A stretch of DNA of 63,022 nucleotides from Oscillospiraceae bacterium (GCA_902778665.1 CACYYN010000009.1:1-63022), one strand, 5' to 3'; positions 35,790 to 45,114 are shown, counted from the first letter of the stretch. The notes: generated by a model from the letters alone, not told the origin. Numbers and translations are program-made.

Positions 35790-35843
35790 CGTTTTTTCTC
35801 CTTTCATGAGAGAAAGAAAAATCAGGAAATACTTATCTTATAT

Positions 35844-35872
35844 ACTATAAAGGATAAACGCAAAAAGAGCAA
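35844..35872 (-). promoter_or_regulatory. Promoter of the C_GCAxxG_C_C gene
   Basis: On the minus strand TTGCTC (35872-35867) and TATAGT (35849-35844) are 17 bases apart. The start codon is about 55 bases downstream. Confidence 0.65.
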
Positions 35873-35873
35873 C

Positions 35874-35904
35874 AAAAACTTCCGGCGAAGGGCCGGAAGA
35901 TTTC
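35874..35904 (-). terminator. Terminator of the feo operon
   Basis: On the minus strand CTTCCGGC pairs with GCCGGAAG and is followed by TTTTTGTTGC. It lies 40 bases after the stop of the Cys-rich gene. Confidence 0.8.
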
Positions 35905-35943
35905 GTTTAAGAGGAGTGCTGAAGAAAAAGGGAGCGAAAAATA

Positions 35944-36147
35944 TCAGAGTTTTGCCTTAACTGAGCGGGTATCATGCGAAAACGGTTTGCCCTGCTGATC
36001 GGATGCCTGACAACCGTGGCAGCAGGCACCGCAGGAGGCACAGTTGCCCCCGCAGGAGGACCTGCCGGCCTTTCTGTCGTTCACGAGGCTGCGGATGCAG
36101 AGAACGACGACAAGGAGGATAACCGCGATAATCAAAACGTTAATCAT
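35944..36147 (-). CDS. FeoB-associated Cys-rich membrane protein
   Basis: The 67-residue protein has one N-terminal membrane segment (residues 3-20) followed by a cysteine cluster: S-C-G-G-N-C-A-S-C-G-A-C-C-H-G-C. This matches the small Cys-rich proteins encoded beside feoB in Clostridia. A role in iron handling or FeoB assembly is inferred from position only. It starts nine bases after the feoB stop. Confidence 0.88.
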   Translation of the reverse strand: MINVLIIAVILLVVVLCIRSLVNDRKAGRSSCGGNCASCGACCHGCQASDQQGKPFSHDTRSVKAKL

Positions 36148-36156
36148 AATGTATGA

Positions 36157-38418
36157 TCAGACCGTGAGCTTCGTGGCTTCCTTGTAGGGGCGGAAGAGCT
36201 GGAAGCAGATGCCGGCGACGATGGCAATGCCGACGATGAGGCCGAGAATGTTGACATCGCCCACAAAGAGCCTGCCGATCTGGAAAACAGCAAGGGCAAT
36301 GACGTAGGCAAAGCAACACTGGTAGGCAATGGCAAACCAGGTCCACTTGCGGTTGTTCATCTCACGCTTGATAGCACCGATTGCTGCAAAGCAGGGAGCG
36401 CACAGCAGGTTGAAGATCATGAAGGCGTAAGCTGCTAGCTTGCCGTGACCGCCGGAGAAGGCGTTGAAGTCAGCCGCGATGCGGTCCCAGATCTGCTCGC
36501 CCTCTTCGGTGAGCTCATCTTCGCCGCCCTTGTCGTCATAGTTGTAGAGGACGCCGAAGGTGCCGACCACCTCCTCTTTTGCAACAAGACCGGTGACGGT
36601 TGCCACAGTGGGCTTCCAGGACCCGAAGCCGAGAGGACGGAAGACGGGAGCTGCCACATTGCCCACGTTTGCGAGAATGGAGGCATCCATGGGGGTAACA
36701 TCCTCTTCGGGGATGTTCATCTTTTCAGCGAGAGAGGAGACATATTCTTCCGTGGCAACGGTCTCATCCTCAAAGAGAGGCTCGACCATGCCGAACTTGC
36801 CATTGACCGTGCCGAAGCTGGAGAGGAACCAGATGATGATGGAGCTGAGGAGAATGACCGTACCTGCACGGCGGATGAAGGACCAGCCACGCTCCCACGT
36901 GCCGCGAAGCACATTGACTGCGGAAGGAACATGGTAGGCAGGAAGCTCAATGACGAAGGGGGCGGGGTCGCCGGCGAACATCTTGGTCTTTTTCAGCATG
37001 ATGCCGGAGATGATGATGGCTGCAATGCCGATGAAGTAGGCGCTGGTGGCAACAAGCCCGCTGCCGTTGAAAAGAGCACCGGCAATGAGGCCGATAATGG
37101 GCATTTTTGCACCGCAGGGAATGAAGGTGGTGGTCATGATGGTCATGCGGCGATCACGCTCATTCTCGATGGTACGGGAGGCCATAACACCCGGGACGCC
37201 GCAACCCATACCAACCAGCATGGGGATGAAGGATTTGCCGGAGAGACCGAAACGGCGGAAGATACGGTCCATGATGAAGGCGATACGGGCCATATAACCG
37301 CAATCCTCCAGCATGCAGAGCATAAGGAAGAGCACCAGCATCTGGGGCACAAAGCCGAGCACTGCACCGACGCCGGCGAAGATACCGTCGGAGACGAGGC
37401 CGGTGAGCCAGTCGGCAGCACCGAGTTTTTCCATAACGGCACGGGAGCCTTCTGTCAGCCATGCTCCGCCAAGGACATCATTGGTCCAGTCGGTGAGGAA
37501 GGTGCCGAAGGGGCCCATGGCAATCCAGTAGACAAGATACATCACGAGGGCGAAAATCGGCAGGGCAAGAATGCGGTTGGTAACGATTTTATCGATTTTA
37601 TCGGAGGTGGAGAGCTCACCGGCTTTGGCCTTTTTATAGCAGCCCTTGATGGCACCGGCAATCCATACATAGCGTTCGTTGGTGATGATGCTCTCGGCAT
37701 CGTCGTCCAGTTCCTCCTCAGCCGCCTGAATGTCCTTTTCCACATGGGAAAGGGTGCTCTCGGGGAGATGCAGCTTCTCGAGCACCTTATCATCGCGCTC
37801 GAAGATCTTGATGGCATACCAACGCTGCTGCTCTTCAGGCAGAGAGTGGACGGTAACCTCTTCGATATGGGCAAGGGCATGCTCCACAACACCGGAGAAG
37901 GTATGCTGCGGGATGGTTTTGGTGTTCTTCGCAGCGTCAATGGCAGCATCGGCAGCAGCCTCAATACCATCCGACTTCAGAGCGGAGATCTCCACAACCT
38001 TACAGCCCAGCTGACGGCTCAGCTCACCGACGTTGATTTTATCACCCTTTTTGCGGACAAGGTCCATCATGTTGAGGGCAATGACCACAGGGATGCCGAT
38101 TTCCACAAGCTGTGTGGTGAGATAGAGGTTACGCTCCAGGTTGGTGGCGTCCACAATATTCAAAATAGCATCCGGCCGCTCATCAATGAGGTAATTGCGG
38201 GCTACAACCTCTTCCAGTGTGTAGGGTGAGAGGGAGTAGATGCCGGGAAGGTCCGTCACGATGACGTCTTTATGGTTTTTAAGCCGGCCTTCCTTCTTCT
38301 CTACGGTGACGCCGGGCCAGTTGCCTACGAACTGGTTGGAACCCGTGAGTGCATTGAACAATGTGGTTTTGCCGCTGTTGGGGTTACCCGCGAGGGCTAT
38401 TCTGATCTGTTTATCCAT
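36157..38418 (-). CDS. feoB: Ferrous iron transport protein B
   Basis: FeoB imports iron(II) across the inner membrane under anaerobic conditions. I start at the ATG at 38418, after GGGAAG. The 752-residue protein has the N-terminal G domain (G1 G-N-P-N-S-G-K-T-T, G3 D-L-P-G-I-Y-S-L, G4 N-M-M-D), a helical regulatory domain (about 175-270) and a membrane part with two Gate motifs. The gate cysteine motif (G-C-G-V-P-G) is visible. It follows two feoA genes and is followed by the Cys-rich gene. Confidence 0.96.
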   Translation of the reverse strand: MDKQIRIALAGNPNSGKTTLFNALTGSNQFVGNWPGVTVEKKEGRLKNHKDVIVTDLPGIYSLSPYTLEEVVARNYLIDERPDAILNIVDATNLERNLYLTTQLVEIGIPVVIALNMMDLVRKKGDKINVGELSRQLGCKVVEISALKSDGIEAAADAAIDAAKNTKTIPQHTFSGVVEHALAHIEEVTVHSLPEEQQRWYAIKIFERDDKVLEKLHLPESTLSHVEKDIQAAEEELDDDAESIITNERYVWIAGAIKGCYKKAKAGELSTSDKIDKIVTNRILALPIFALVMYLVYWIAMGPFGTFLTDWTNDVLGGAWLTEGSRAVMEKLGAADWLTGLVSDGIFAGVGAVLGFVPQMLVLFLMLCMLEDCGYMARIAFIMDRIFRRFGLSGKSFIPMLVGMGCGVPGVMASRTIENERDRRMTIMTTTFIPCGAKMPIIGLIAGALFNGSGLVATSAYFIGIAAIIISGIMLKKTKMFAGDPAPFVIELPAYHVPSAVNVLRGTWERGWSFIRRAGTVILLSSIIIWFLSSFGTVNGKFGMVEPLFEDETVATEEYVSSLAEKMNIPEEDVTPMDASILANVGNVAAPVFRPLGFGSWKPTVATVTGLVAKEEVVGTFGVLYNYDDKGGEDELTEEGEQIWDRIAADFNAFSGGHGKLAAYAFMIFNLLCAPCFAAIGAIKREMNNRKWTWFAIAYQCCFAYVIALAVFQIGRLFVGDVNILGLIVGIAIVAGICFQLFRPYKEATKLTV

Positions 38419-38437
38419 GATGATATCTTCCCTTCCG

Positions 38438-38665
38438 TCAGATATTGGTGACTTCAATCATTTCGGCGTCCGCTTTCCGGATGCTGAGCTCGTAGCCGCG
38501 AACCGTGACCTCCATCGGGTCACCGAGGGGAGCGACCTTACGGACATATACCTCGACCCCTTTGGTGATGCCCATATCCATGATGCGGCGTTTGACAGCA
38601 CCTTCACCGTGGAGCTTGACTACCTTAACCGTTTTGCCGATCGGCACTTCTCTGAGTGTGTTCAT
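38438..38665 (-). CDS. feoA: FeoA domain protein (second copy)
   Basis: The 75-residue SH3-like protein shows the FeoA pattern: an early L-R-E-V-P-I-G-K-T, then V-K-R-R-I-M-D-M-G-I-T-K-G-V and V-A-P-L-G-D-P-M-E-V, with R-G-Y-E-L-S-I-R at the end. It is an accessory to FeoB. It lies 19 bases before feoB and 56 bases after the other feoA. Confidence 0.92.
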   Translation of the reverse strand: MNTLREVPIGKTVKVVKLHGEGAVKRRIMDMGITKGVEVYVRKVAPLGDPMEVTVRGYELSIRKADAEMIEVTNI

Positions 38666-38721
38666 TCTTTTCCTCCTATGATCATTTCATAAATATCTTT
38701 TGAGACGGCCTGTCTGCCTGA

Positions 38722-38934
38722 TCAGACCATGATTTTCGCTGCCATTTCGCGACTGATGGCAACTCTGGAATTTTTCACATTAACAATGAGATTCCCGTTG
38801 ATTTCGGAAATGATGGTGACAGAACCGCCGACTACAAAGCCGAGATCAGCCAGATGCTTTTTTGTCTCCTGGCTTCCTCCTATTTTATGAATAATGTTTT
38901 CTTCTCCTTCGCCTGCAAGCAGCAGCGGCATCAT
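38722..38934 (-). CDS. feoA: FeoA domain protein (first copy)
   Basis: The 70-residue protein is a second FeoA-like SH3 domain: K-K-H-L-A-D-L-G-F-V-V-G-G-S-V and V-K-N-S-R-V-A-I-S. It differs clearly from the copy at 38438, so this is not a recent duplication. It is the first gene of the feo operon. AAGGGGA precedes the ATG. Confidence 0.9.
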   Translation of the reverse strand: MMPLLLAGEGEENIIHKIGGSQETKKHLADLGFVVGGSVTIISEINGNLIVNVKNSRVAISREMAAKIMV

Positions 38935-38995
38935 TTGGCATTCCCCTTTTCTGATAGCTGGTTGTTAAATATAATCAACAATTATTATTCAATCC

Positions 38996-39029
38996 TAATA
39001 ATTATTTTAATTGTTTAATAATTATTAGT
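38996..39029. promoter_or_regulatory. Large AT-rich palindrome in the feo leader (candidate iron-responsive operator)
   Basis: CTAATAATTATT at 38996-39007 and AATAATTATTAG at 39018-39029 are perfect inverted repeats, 10 bases apart. The site falls just downstream of the predicted feo start of transcription and is flanked by further AATTATTATT sequence. Its AT-rich form resembles Fur- or DtxR-type boxes, but I can only infer which regulator binds. Confidence 0.6.
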
Positions 39030-39048
39030 TCTATTTAACTTTTCTACA

Positions 39049-39076
39049 GTTTAATACCCTTAACTCTATTTGTCAA
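39049..39076 (-). promoter_or_regulatory. Promoter of the feo operon
   Basis: On the minus strand TTGACA (39076-39071) and TAAACT (39054-39049) are 16 bases apart. It follows the S41 peptidase terminator directly. Confidence 0.65.
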
Positions 39077-39086
39077 GCCCTTTTCC

Positions 39087-39130
39087 CGAAAAAAATAAAC
39101 TTCCGACTCTTTTTGGAATCGGAAGTTTAT
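39087..39130 (-). terminator. Terminator of the S41 peptidase gene
   Basis: ATAAACTTCCGA pairs with TCGGAAGTTTAT; on the minus strand the stem is followed by TTTTTTTCGG. Confidence 0.85.
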
Positions 39131-39186
39131 AAAAAGCTTTATGAACTGTGCAATCTGCAGAAGATCAGAAGCAGATTGCCGGGAAA

Positions 39187-40947
39187 TCAACGGAGGGTGT
39201 TGAGATAGTCGGTGAGAGCGGCGCGGTCATAAAAGCTGGCGGGCTTGCTGAGATAGACATCCGGATCAACGCCCTGGTCGATATCATAGAAGGAACCGTT
39301 TTTCAGGAAGGACATGCGGTTGCAGCAGGAAATCTGGAAGACGGTGCCATAGGCCGTGGAGGCAGGCAGCACCACGCAGCTGCCACCACCGGAGGTTTTA
39401 CCAACGAGGGTAACCTTCTGGGAGGATTTCAGCGCAGCGGGAACAAGGTTGCCGCAGGAGAAGCTGACCGGAGAGATCAGGCAGAACAGATTCTTATCGG
39501 CAACGGTATCCTTTTCATCAAACTCACGGTCCAGATTGACATCTGCCCGGTAGACAGATGTGGACATGGCGCCGGTGGTCATGTTCTTCACACTGAAGGG
39601 TGCATCACCCAGGAACCAGCCCAGCACGAAGACTGCAGCGTCCACTGCACCGCCGAGGTTGTTGCTCAGGTCAAGAACAACATTCTCAATGGGGCTCCCC
39701 TCCCGGGTGATCTGCTGGTGGGCGTAGATGATGAGACCGATGGTGTCTTCAGGCAGGTCCTCACCGTCGGCAGCGGCAGCGTAGAAGGCCTCGCCTGTGA
39801 AATCAGAATCAAAAGAGTCAAAGGTGATGTAGGCGGTGTTGCCCACCTCTTCATAGGAGAGGAAGCCGTCGGGATAGTAGACAGCACGGGCTGCAGCATA
39901 TTCTTTGCCGAAGTCAGTGATTTTACGGTTGGACATGCCGGTGCTGCTGCTGATCGGATTCAGCCCGACCATGGGTGAAAACTCGTTGAAGACGGAGTGA
40001 AGGTCATCCAGATAGTAGTCGATAAAGGACTTGAGGGCAATGTCGGCATCCGATGCGCTCTTGCCGCAAAGAGGCTCGTCATAGCCGATCTGCCAGAAGA
40101 TCTGGCTGAAGTTTTTAATGTCGTGGGGCTCCTTCAGCCCATAGAAGGTGTCGAGAAGGAGGCAGAGCTCGCTGTAACTGTACTCGGCAAGCTCGTCGCT
40201 TCGCTCATCATGGGGCTCCACACTGTAGAAGATATCGGAGAGGGCGGAATAATCGCCGACGCTGTAATCGAAGAGAGCGCCGTCACTGGCGAGGAAGAGA
40301 GCCTCACCGTTGAAGATGACGCAGTTGCCGAGAGGAACGGCGAAGAGGAAATCACTCATGGTCTGGAGCGGAATGAGATACTTCTGTTCCTTCACAAGGA
40401 GATCAATGTCATAGCCGGCCAGGTCAATGGCAAGAACATCGCCGTAACGGTCAAAGGAGGCTTCCTTATCACGCATGATGAGAGAGGGGTTGCCCTCGCT
40501 GTCAAAGCCCTTTTCAGAGACAAGGTCAAGGAGGGTAGTATCATTGGAACCGTGAATAAAGGCATCGTAGTCATTAAAGACCATGGTGTCCTTTTCAAAA
40601 TTGATCTCCATGGTATAGCCGTTTTCGCGGGTCAGGGTGACAATTTCACTGTTATAATCGATATTCAGGCCGTAGTCGGGATCATTGCCGAAATACTCAT
40701 CCGTGTTGAGGAAGGCCAGAAGCCCGGCAAGATCTTCAATCTCGATGTAAGGGAGATCGTCAACACCGTCAATAAAGTAGAGGGGGAAGGGATCTGACAG
40801 GGTAATGTCGGGATCGGTGAGATAGAAGGGAAACTCGCGCATTCCGATGGTGTGGTCGCCACCGACAGATGCTTCTGCAGGCGCTGCGGGCAGCACACAC
40901 ATGGCCAGCATCATAAAGGCGACGAACAGGGAGACAGTTTTTTTCAT
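39187..40947 (-). CDS. Secreted S41-family serine peptidase
   Basis: The 586-residue protein begins with a signal peptide (M-K-K-T-V-S-L-F-V-A, probable cut after A-E-A near 26). The C-terminal half shows the S41 (tail-specific/C-terminal-processing) fold: Y-I-T-F-D-S-F early, then V-V-L-D-L-S-N-N-L-G-G-A-V and the serine region P-V-S-F-S-C-G-N-L with G-K-T-S-G-G-G-S. The N-terminal 260 residues are not recognised and lack an obvious PDZ domain. It should act in the cell envelope. The gene has its own promoter and terminator. Confidence 0.82.
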   Translation of the reverse strand: MKKTVSLFVAFMMLAMCVLPAAPAEASVGGDHTIGMREFPFYLTDPDITLSDPFPLYFIDGVDDLPYIEIEDLAGLLAFLNTDEYFGNDPDYGLNIDYNSEIVTLTRENGYTMEINFEKDTMVFNDYDAFIHGSNDTTLLDLVSEKGFDSEGNPSLIMRDKEASFDRYGDVLAIDLAGYDIDLLVKEQKYLIPLQTMSDFLFAVPLGNCVIFNGEALFLASDGALFDYSVGDYSALSDIFYSVEPHDERSDELAEYSYSELCLLLDTFYGLKEPHDIKNFSQIFWQIGYDEPLCGKSASDADIALKSFIDYYLDDLHSVFNEFSPMVGLNPISSSTGMSNRKITDFGKEYAAARAVYYPDGFLSYEEVGNTAYITFDSFDSDFTGEAFYAAAADGEDLPEDTIGLIIYAHQQITREGSPIENVVLDLSNNLGGAVDAAVFVLGWFLGDAPFSVKNMTTGAMSTSVYRADVNLDREFDEKDTVADKNLFCLISPVSFSCGNLVPAALKSSQKVTLVGKTSGGGSCVVLPASTAYGTVFQISCCNRMSFLKNGSFYDIDQGVDPDVYLSKPASFYDRAALTDYLNTLR

Positions 40948-40989
40948 AGATTTCCTCCTGTTTTTTTATTTTTATTGATTTGTAGATTC

Positions 40990-41019
40990 ATTATACAACA
41001 GGCCAAGCCCCTTGCGCAA
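40990..41019 (-). promoter_or_regulatory. Promoter of the S41 peptidase gene
   Basis: On the minus strand TATAAT (40995-40990) is preceded 18 bases away by TTGCGC (41019-41014). Confidence 0.55.
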
Positions 41020-41041
41020 CTGTTTTTGCATAGCCGGGCAT

Positions 41042-41080
41042 AAAAACAGGAAGCAGACATATCCCGCTTCCCTGCTTTTT
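41042..41080 (-). terminator. Probable terminator of lepA
   Basis: On the minus strand a GGGAAGC/GCTTCCT stem with one bulge is followed by GTTTTTAT. It lies about 20 bases after the lepA stop. Confidence 0.6.
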
Positions 41081-41094
41081 CATTGCTATTCAAT

Positions 41095-42900
41095 TCATTC
41101 GTCCAGCTTGAGGACGGCGAGGAAGGCCTCGGTTGGAATCTGCACCGTGCCAAGATTACGCATCTTTTTCTTGCCTTCCTTCTGCTTCTCCAGAAGCTTC
41201 TTTTTACGGGTGATATCACCGCCGTAGCACTTGGCAAGCACATCCTTCCGGAGAGCCTTGACGGTCTCGCGGGCAATAATCTTGCCACCGATCGCCGCCT
41301 GAATGGGAATTTCGAAGAGCTGGCGGGGAATATTATCCTTCAGCTTCTCACAGAGCTTGCGGGCACGGGCATAGGCCTTGTCCTTATGGGCAATAAAGCT
41401 GAGGGCATCCACCTGATCCCCGTTGAGAAGCATATCCACCTTCACAAGTTCACTGGGCTTATACTCACTGAGCTCATAGTCCAGGGAGGCGTAGCCTTTG
41501 GTACGGGCTTTGAGGGTGTCAAAAAAGTCATAGATGATCTCGTTGAGGGGCATCTCATAGTGCATCTCCACCAGACGCTGATCGAGGTACTGCATGTTTT
41601 TATACTCGCCCCGGCGTTCCTGGCAGAGGGGCATGATGTTACCAACAAACTCGTTTGGCGTGATGATGCTGACCTTCATATAAGGCTCGTGGGCCTCGGC
41701 GATGGAGGCAGTGTCCGGGTAATTGTGGGGATTGTCCACATACACAACCGAGCCGTCGGTCTTGATAATCTTATAGATGACGGAAGGCAGGGTGGTAACA
41801 AGGTCCAGATCAAACTCCCGTTCCAGCCGTTCCTGAATCACCTCCATATGGAGCATGCCGAGGAAGCCGCAGCGGAAGCCGAATCCCAAGGCAATGGAGC
41901 TCTCAGGCTCAAAGGAGAGGGAGGCGTCGTTGAGCTTCAGCTTCTCCAGTGCATCCCGAAGGTCCGGGTATTTGGAGCCGTCCTCGGTGTAGATGCCGCA
42001 GTAGACCATGGGCCTTGCCGGCCGGTAGCCCGGGAGAGCCTCCTTTGTGGGGGTCACAGCAGAGGTGACGGTATCGCCCACGGTGGTGTCGGCAACATTC
42101 TTGATGCTGGCGGTGAAGTAGCCCACATCGCCGGCAGAGAGGCCGTCACAGGGGTCAAAGCCGATGGGACGGAGATGCCCAACCTCCACCACCTTGTAAA
42201 CTGCACCTGAGGACATCATTTTCACTTCCGTGTCCTTCCGGATTTCTCCGTCAAAGACCCGAATGAAGACGATGACGCCCCGGTAGCTGTCGTACTGGCT
42301 GTCAAAGATCAGGGCTTTCAGCGGAGCGGACGGATCACCCGACGGCGCCGGCACGCCCTTGACAATGGTATCCAGAACGGCATCGATATTGATGCCGGCC
42401 TTTGCACTGATCTCGGGAGAATCCTGGGCCGGAATGCCGATAATCTCCTCAATCTCATCCTTGACACGCTGCGGGTCTGCTGCCGGCAGGTCGATTTTAT
42501 TGATCACCGGGAGAATCTCCAGATTATTGTCCATGGCGAGATAGGTGTTGGAGAGGGTCTGTGCCTCCACTCCCTGAGAGGCATCCACCACCAGAAGAGC
42601 CCCCTCGCAGGCAGCGAGAGACCGGCTGACCTCGTAATTGAAGTCAACATGGCCCGGAGTGTCGATCAGGTTGAGGGTATAGGCATTGCCGTCCGGCGCC
42701 TTGTAGTTGAGGCCGACGGCACGGGCCTTGATGGTGATGCCACGCTCCCGTTCCAGATCCATGTCATCGAGGATCTGATCTTCCATGATGCGTTGCTCCA
42801 CGGCGCCACACTTTTCGATCAGACGGTCGGAGAGCGTGGATTTGCCGTGGTCAATATGGGCAATGATGGAGAAATTGCGAATGGTTGACTGAGAAATCAT
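41095..42900 (-). CDS. lepA: Elongation factor 4 (LepA)
   Basis: The translational GTPase acts on stalled or mistranslocated ribosomes. The 601-residue protein has G1 A-H-I-D-H-G-K-S, G3 D-T-P-G-H-V-D-F and G4 N-K-I-D, followed by the EF-G-like domains and the LepA C-terminal domain, with [14 protein letters not shown]. The length is typical. GGAAAAAG lies before the ATG at 42900. Confidence 0.97.
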   Translation of the reverse strand: MISQSTIRNFSIIAHIDHGKSTLSDRLIEKCGAVEQRIMEDQILDDMDLERERGITIKARAVGLNYKAPDGNAYTLNLIDTPGHVDFNYEVSRSLAACEGALLVVDASQGVEAQTLSNTYLAMDNNLEILPVINKIDLPAADPQRVKDEIEEIIGIPAQDSPEISAKAGINIDAVLDTIVKGVPAPSGDPSAPLKALIFDSQYDSYRGVIVFIRVFDGEIRKDTEVKMMSSGAVYKVVEVGHLRPIGFDPCDGLSAGDVGYFTASIKNVADTTVGDTVTSAVTPTKEALPGYRPARPMVYCGIYTEDGSKYPDLRDALEKLKLNDASLSFEPESSIALGFGFRCGFLGMLHMEVIQERLEREFDLDLVTTLPSVIYKIIKTDGSVVYVDNPHNYPDTASIAEAHEPYMKVSIITPNEFVGNIMPLCQERRGEYKNMQYLDQRLVEMHYEMPLNEIIYDFFDTLKARTKGYASLDYELSEYKPSELVKVDMLLNGDQVDALSFIAHKDKAYARARKLCEKLKDNIPRQLFEIPIQAAIGGKIIARETVKALRKDVLAKCYGGDITRKKKLLEKQKEGKKKMRNLGTVQIPTEAFLAVLKLDE

Positions 42901-42954
42901 ATCTTTTTCCTTTTCTTAAACGAACCGGTGACTTTGCCGGTTTCGTGTTCGATA

Positions 42955-43860
42955 TCAGAGCACAATTCTGTCTTCCAGAACCGCCCGGAGATGTTCCCCG
43001 TAGGGGCTTTTGCCGTAGCGCTCGGCACTCTCAGCCAGCTGCTCACCAGAGATCCAGCCGAAGCGATAAGCTATCTCCTCCGGGGCAGAAATGGCCATGC
43101 CCTGGTTCTGCTCAATCATATAGACAAAGTCAGTTGCACGGCGGAGTGAATCAAAGGTGCCTGCGTCAATCCAGGTGAAGCCTCTGCCCAGAAGCTCGGC
43201 CTGCAGCCTGCCCTCATGCAGATACATGTCATTGAGCGTGGTGATCTCCAGCTCGCCCCGGGCGGAAGGCTGAACCGCATCGGCCATGTCACTCACGCCG
43301 GGCGGATAGAAATAGAGCCCCACAACAGCATAATTGCTCTTCGGGTTTTTCGGCTTTTCCTCCACGGAGAGCACACGAATATTCTTCTCGTCTCCTCCGA
43401 TCCCCTTTTCCAGCTCCATAACGCCGAAACGCTGCGGATCCTCCACATAATAGCCGAATATCGTGGCAGAGCCCTTCCCGGCATTTTCGGCAGCACGCTC
43501 CAGCTTATGATAAAGGCCGTTGCCGTAGAAGATATTGTCCCCCAGGATCATGGCACAGCTGTCATCGCCGATAAAATCGCGCCCGATGGTGAAGGCCTGG
43601 GCCAGCCCTTCCGGTTTTTCCTGCACGGCATAGGAGATGTGCATGCCGAGGGCAGCCCCGTCCCCAAACAGCTCCCGGATGCGTGGTGTGTCAGCCGGGG
43701 TGCTGATGATGAGAACATCACGAATCCTTGCCAGCATCAAAGTGCTGAGGGGATAGTAGATCATGGGCTTATTATAGACAGGCAGAAGCTGCTTGCTCGT
43801 AACAAGCGTAAGGGGATAGAGCCTTGTTCCGGCTCCCCCGGCAAGCAGAATTCCTTTCAT
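42955..43860 (-). CDS. rfbA: Glucose-1-phosphate thymidylyltransferase
   Basis: The enzyme makes dTDP-glucose, the first step to dTDP-rhamnose for cell-surface polysaccharide. The 301-residue protein starts with the nucleotidyltransferase signature G-G-A-G-T-R-L-Y-P-L-T, then K-Q-L-L-P-V-Y-N-K-P-M-I and I-L-G-D-N-I-F. The late F-T-W-I-D-A-G-T-F-D-S-L completes the family pattern. It has its own promoter; no other rfb genes lie in the window. Confidence 0.93.
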   Translation of the reverse strand: MKGILLAGGAGTRLYPLTLVTSKQLLPVYNKPMIYYPLSTLMLARIRDVLIISTPADTPRIRELFGDGAALGMHISYAVQEKPEGLAQAFTIGRDFIGDDSCAMILGDNIFYGNGLYHKLERAAENAGKGSATIFGYYVEDPQRFGVMELEKGIGGDEKNIRVLSVEEKPKNPKSNYAVVGLYFYPPGVSDMADAVQPSARGELEITTLNDMYLHEGRLQAELLGRGFTWIDAGTFDSLRRATDFVYMIEQNQGMAISAPEEIAYRFGWISGEQLAESAERYGKSPYGEHLRAVLEDRIVL

Positions 43861-43906
43861 AAGTTTGCCCCCTGTCTCAATTTATTGTCATATAAACAGA
43901 TAGTAT

Positions 43907-43935
43907 ATTATAATCGAAATTCCGGTGGTTGTCTA
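43907..43935 (-). promoter_or_regulatory. Promoter of rfbA
   Basis: On the minus strand TAGACA (43935-43930) and TATAAT (43912-43907) are 17 bases apart, about 45 bases before the start codon. Confidence 0.75.
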
Positions 43936-43949
43936 TCCTTTTTCCGTTG

Positions 43950-43983
43950 AAAATCGGCCGCTGCAGCATGCAGCGGCCGATTT
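43950..43983 (-). terminator. GC-rich hairpin after the zinc-ribbon/Ig gene
   Basis: AAATCGGCCGCTGC pairs with GCAGCGGCCGATTT across a short loop. The minus-strand T run is only short, so termination is likely but not strong. Confidence 0.65.
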
Positions 43984-44014
43984 CACGCTCAGACTATTCT
44001 GTTTTCAGCCTTTC

Positions 44015-44914
44015 TCAGGTAGTCGGCGCCTCATCCTTTGAGCGCTCGGTCAACAGGACAGAGGCCGTATTCTTGATTCCGTAGGAATCTGCCACCTGGC
44101 AACGGTAAGTGCCGTAGGCTGCCTGGGTTACGCCATGAGCAGAGAGCTCGGAATAGCCCTTGGATGCATCGGTGTAGACATGCAGCCCGTATACGGCGTT
44201 GTTGCTCTCATTGTCCAGTGCAACCTCAATCCACTCACCGCTCACATCATCGTACTTCTGCCATGCAAACTTCAGCTCAAAGCCCTGGGCATAGACGGTG
44301 AAAATCGGCACATTCTGCGCATCATCATCCGCTGCGCCTCTGCCTACATAAGTTGCGACACTGGTGGGCTCCTTGGTGATGGTGATATTCCGGCTGGTGG
44401 TCTGCTCGGTAATGGTGGTGCTCACGTTGCCGATGGACGCCTCCAGATTATTCACCTGCTGCTGCAGTTTATCTGTGCTGTTCTGAATCTGGTAGAAGAG
44501 GCTCAGCATCTCCTGATTCATATTCTCCAGGTCTTTTTTCATGCCTGCAACCGAGATAATGGAGATCAGACAGAGGAGAAGACATGCCACAAGCCCAATG
44601 GCGATCAGGCCGTTGCCGGAAACGGGAGAACGGGAGGAACCGGAACTTCTTGTTTTGGATGCTCCGGATGCACCGGATTTCGTCTTGTTCAGCCCACCGG
44701 AAATAGCAGAGCCGATGGAACCGAAGGGATTGCTGCGTTTGCCGGAAGACTTCGCACCTTTTGCCTGTTTATTATCCTGTGTACCCTGCGCTGCAAATTT
44801 ATCTGTCATCTCTGCTGCAGGATCGGCAGGAGCGCCAACTCCGGTTTTATGCCCGCAGTAGGGGCATTCTACCACATTATCGTCAATTGTACTGCCACAG
44901 AACTTGCAAGTCAT
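44015..44914 (-). CDS. Zinc-ribbon, single-pass membrane protein with coiled coil and Ig-like domain
   Basis: The 299-residue protein begins with a zinc ribbon (C-K-F-C-G-S and C-P-Y-C-G-H, residues 3-22), a low-complexity Ser/Gly/Lys linker, one membrane segment (about 101-122), and a coiled-coil helix (about 125-165, with L-Q-Q-Q-V-N-N-L-E). The C-terminal 115 residues look like an Ig-type domain, with F-A-W-Q-K-Y-D and Y-G-T-Y-R-C-Q-V-A-D. The ribbon should face the cytosol and the Ig domain the outside. No function can be assigned. Confidence 0.65.
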   Translation of the reverse strand: MTCKFCGSTIDDNVVECPYCGHKTGVGAPADPAAEMTDKFAAQGTQDNKQAKGAKSSGKRSNPFGSIGSAISGGLNKTKSGASGASKTRSSGSSRSPVSGNGLIAIGLVACLLLCLISIISVAGMKKDLENMNQEMLSLFYQIQNSTDKLQQQVNNLEASIGNVSTTITEQTTSRNITITKEPTSVATYVGRGAADDDAQNVPIFTVYAQGFELKFAWQKYDDVSGEWIEVALDNESNNAVYGLHVYTDASKGYSELSAHGVTQAAYGTYRCQVADSYGIKNTASVLLTERSKDEAPTT

Positions 44915-44950
44915 AAAAAAACACCTCTTTCAGCTTGCTGTTGTACCCGC

Positions 44951-44979
44951 ATTGTAACCCAATTCAACATTTATGTCAA
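44951..44979 (-). promoter_or_regulatory. Promoter of the zinc-ribbon/Ig gene
   Basis: On the minus strand TTGACA (44979-44974) and TACAAT (44956-44951) are 17 bases apart. Confidence 0.75.
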
Positions 44980-45054
44980 CACTTTTTTGCAAAAAATAAT
45001 CCATTTTGAGAAATTTTCCCCCACCAGAGCCCCAACATTCGTGAAAAATCGCCA

Positions 45055-45090
45055 AAGAAAATTCCGCCGGTCATCAACCGGCGGATTGAA
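45055..45090 (-). terminator. Terminator at the end of the phn operon
   Basis: On the minus strand AATCCGCCGGT and ACCGGCGGAAT pair and are followed by TTTTCTTTGG. Confidence 0.75.
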
Positions 45091-45114
45091 AAACACAAGA
45101 TATAGATGCTCAGT

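Noticed and set aside
36445-38229. 594-codon plus-strand frame
   Set aside because: It is antisense to feoB and reads as low-complexity Gly/Asp/Glu/His text without a ribosome site.
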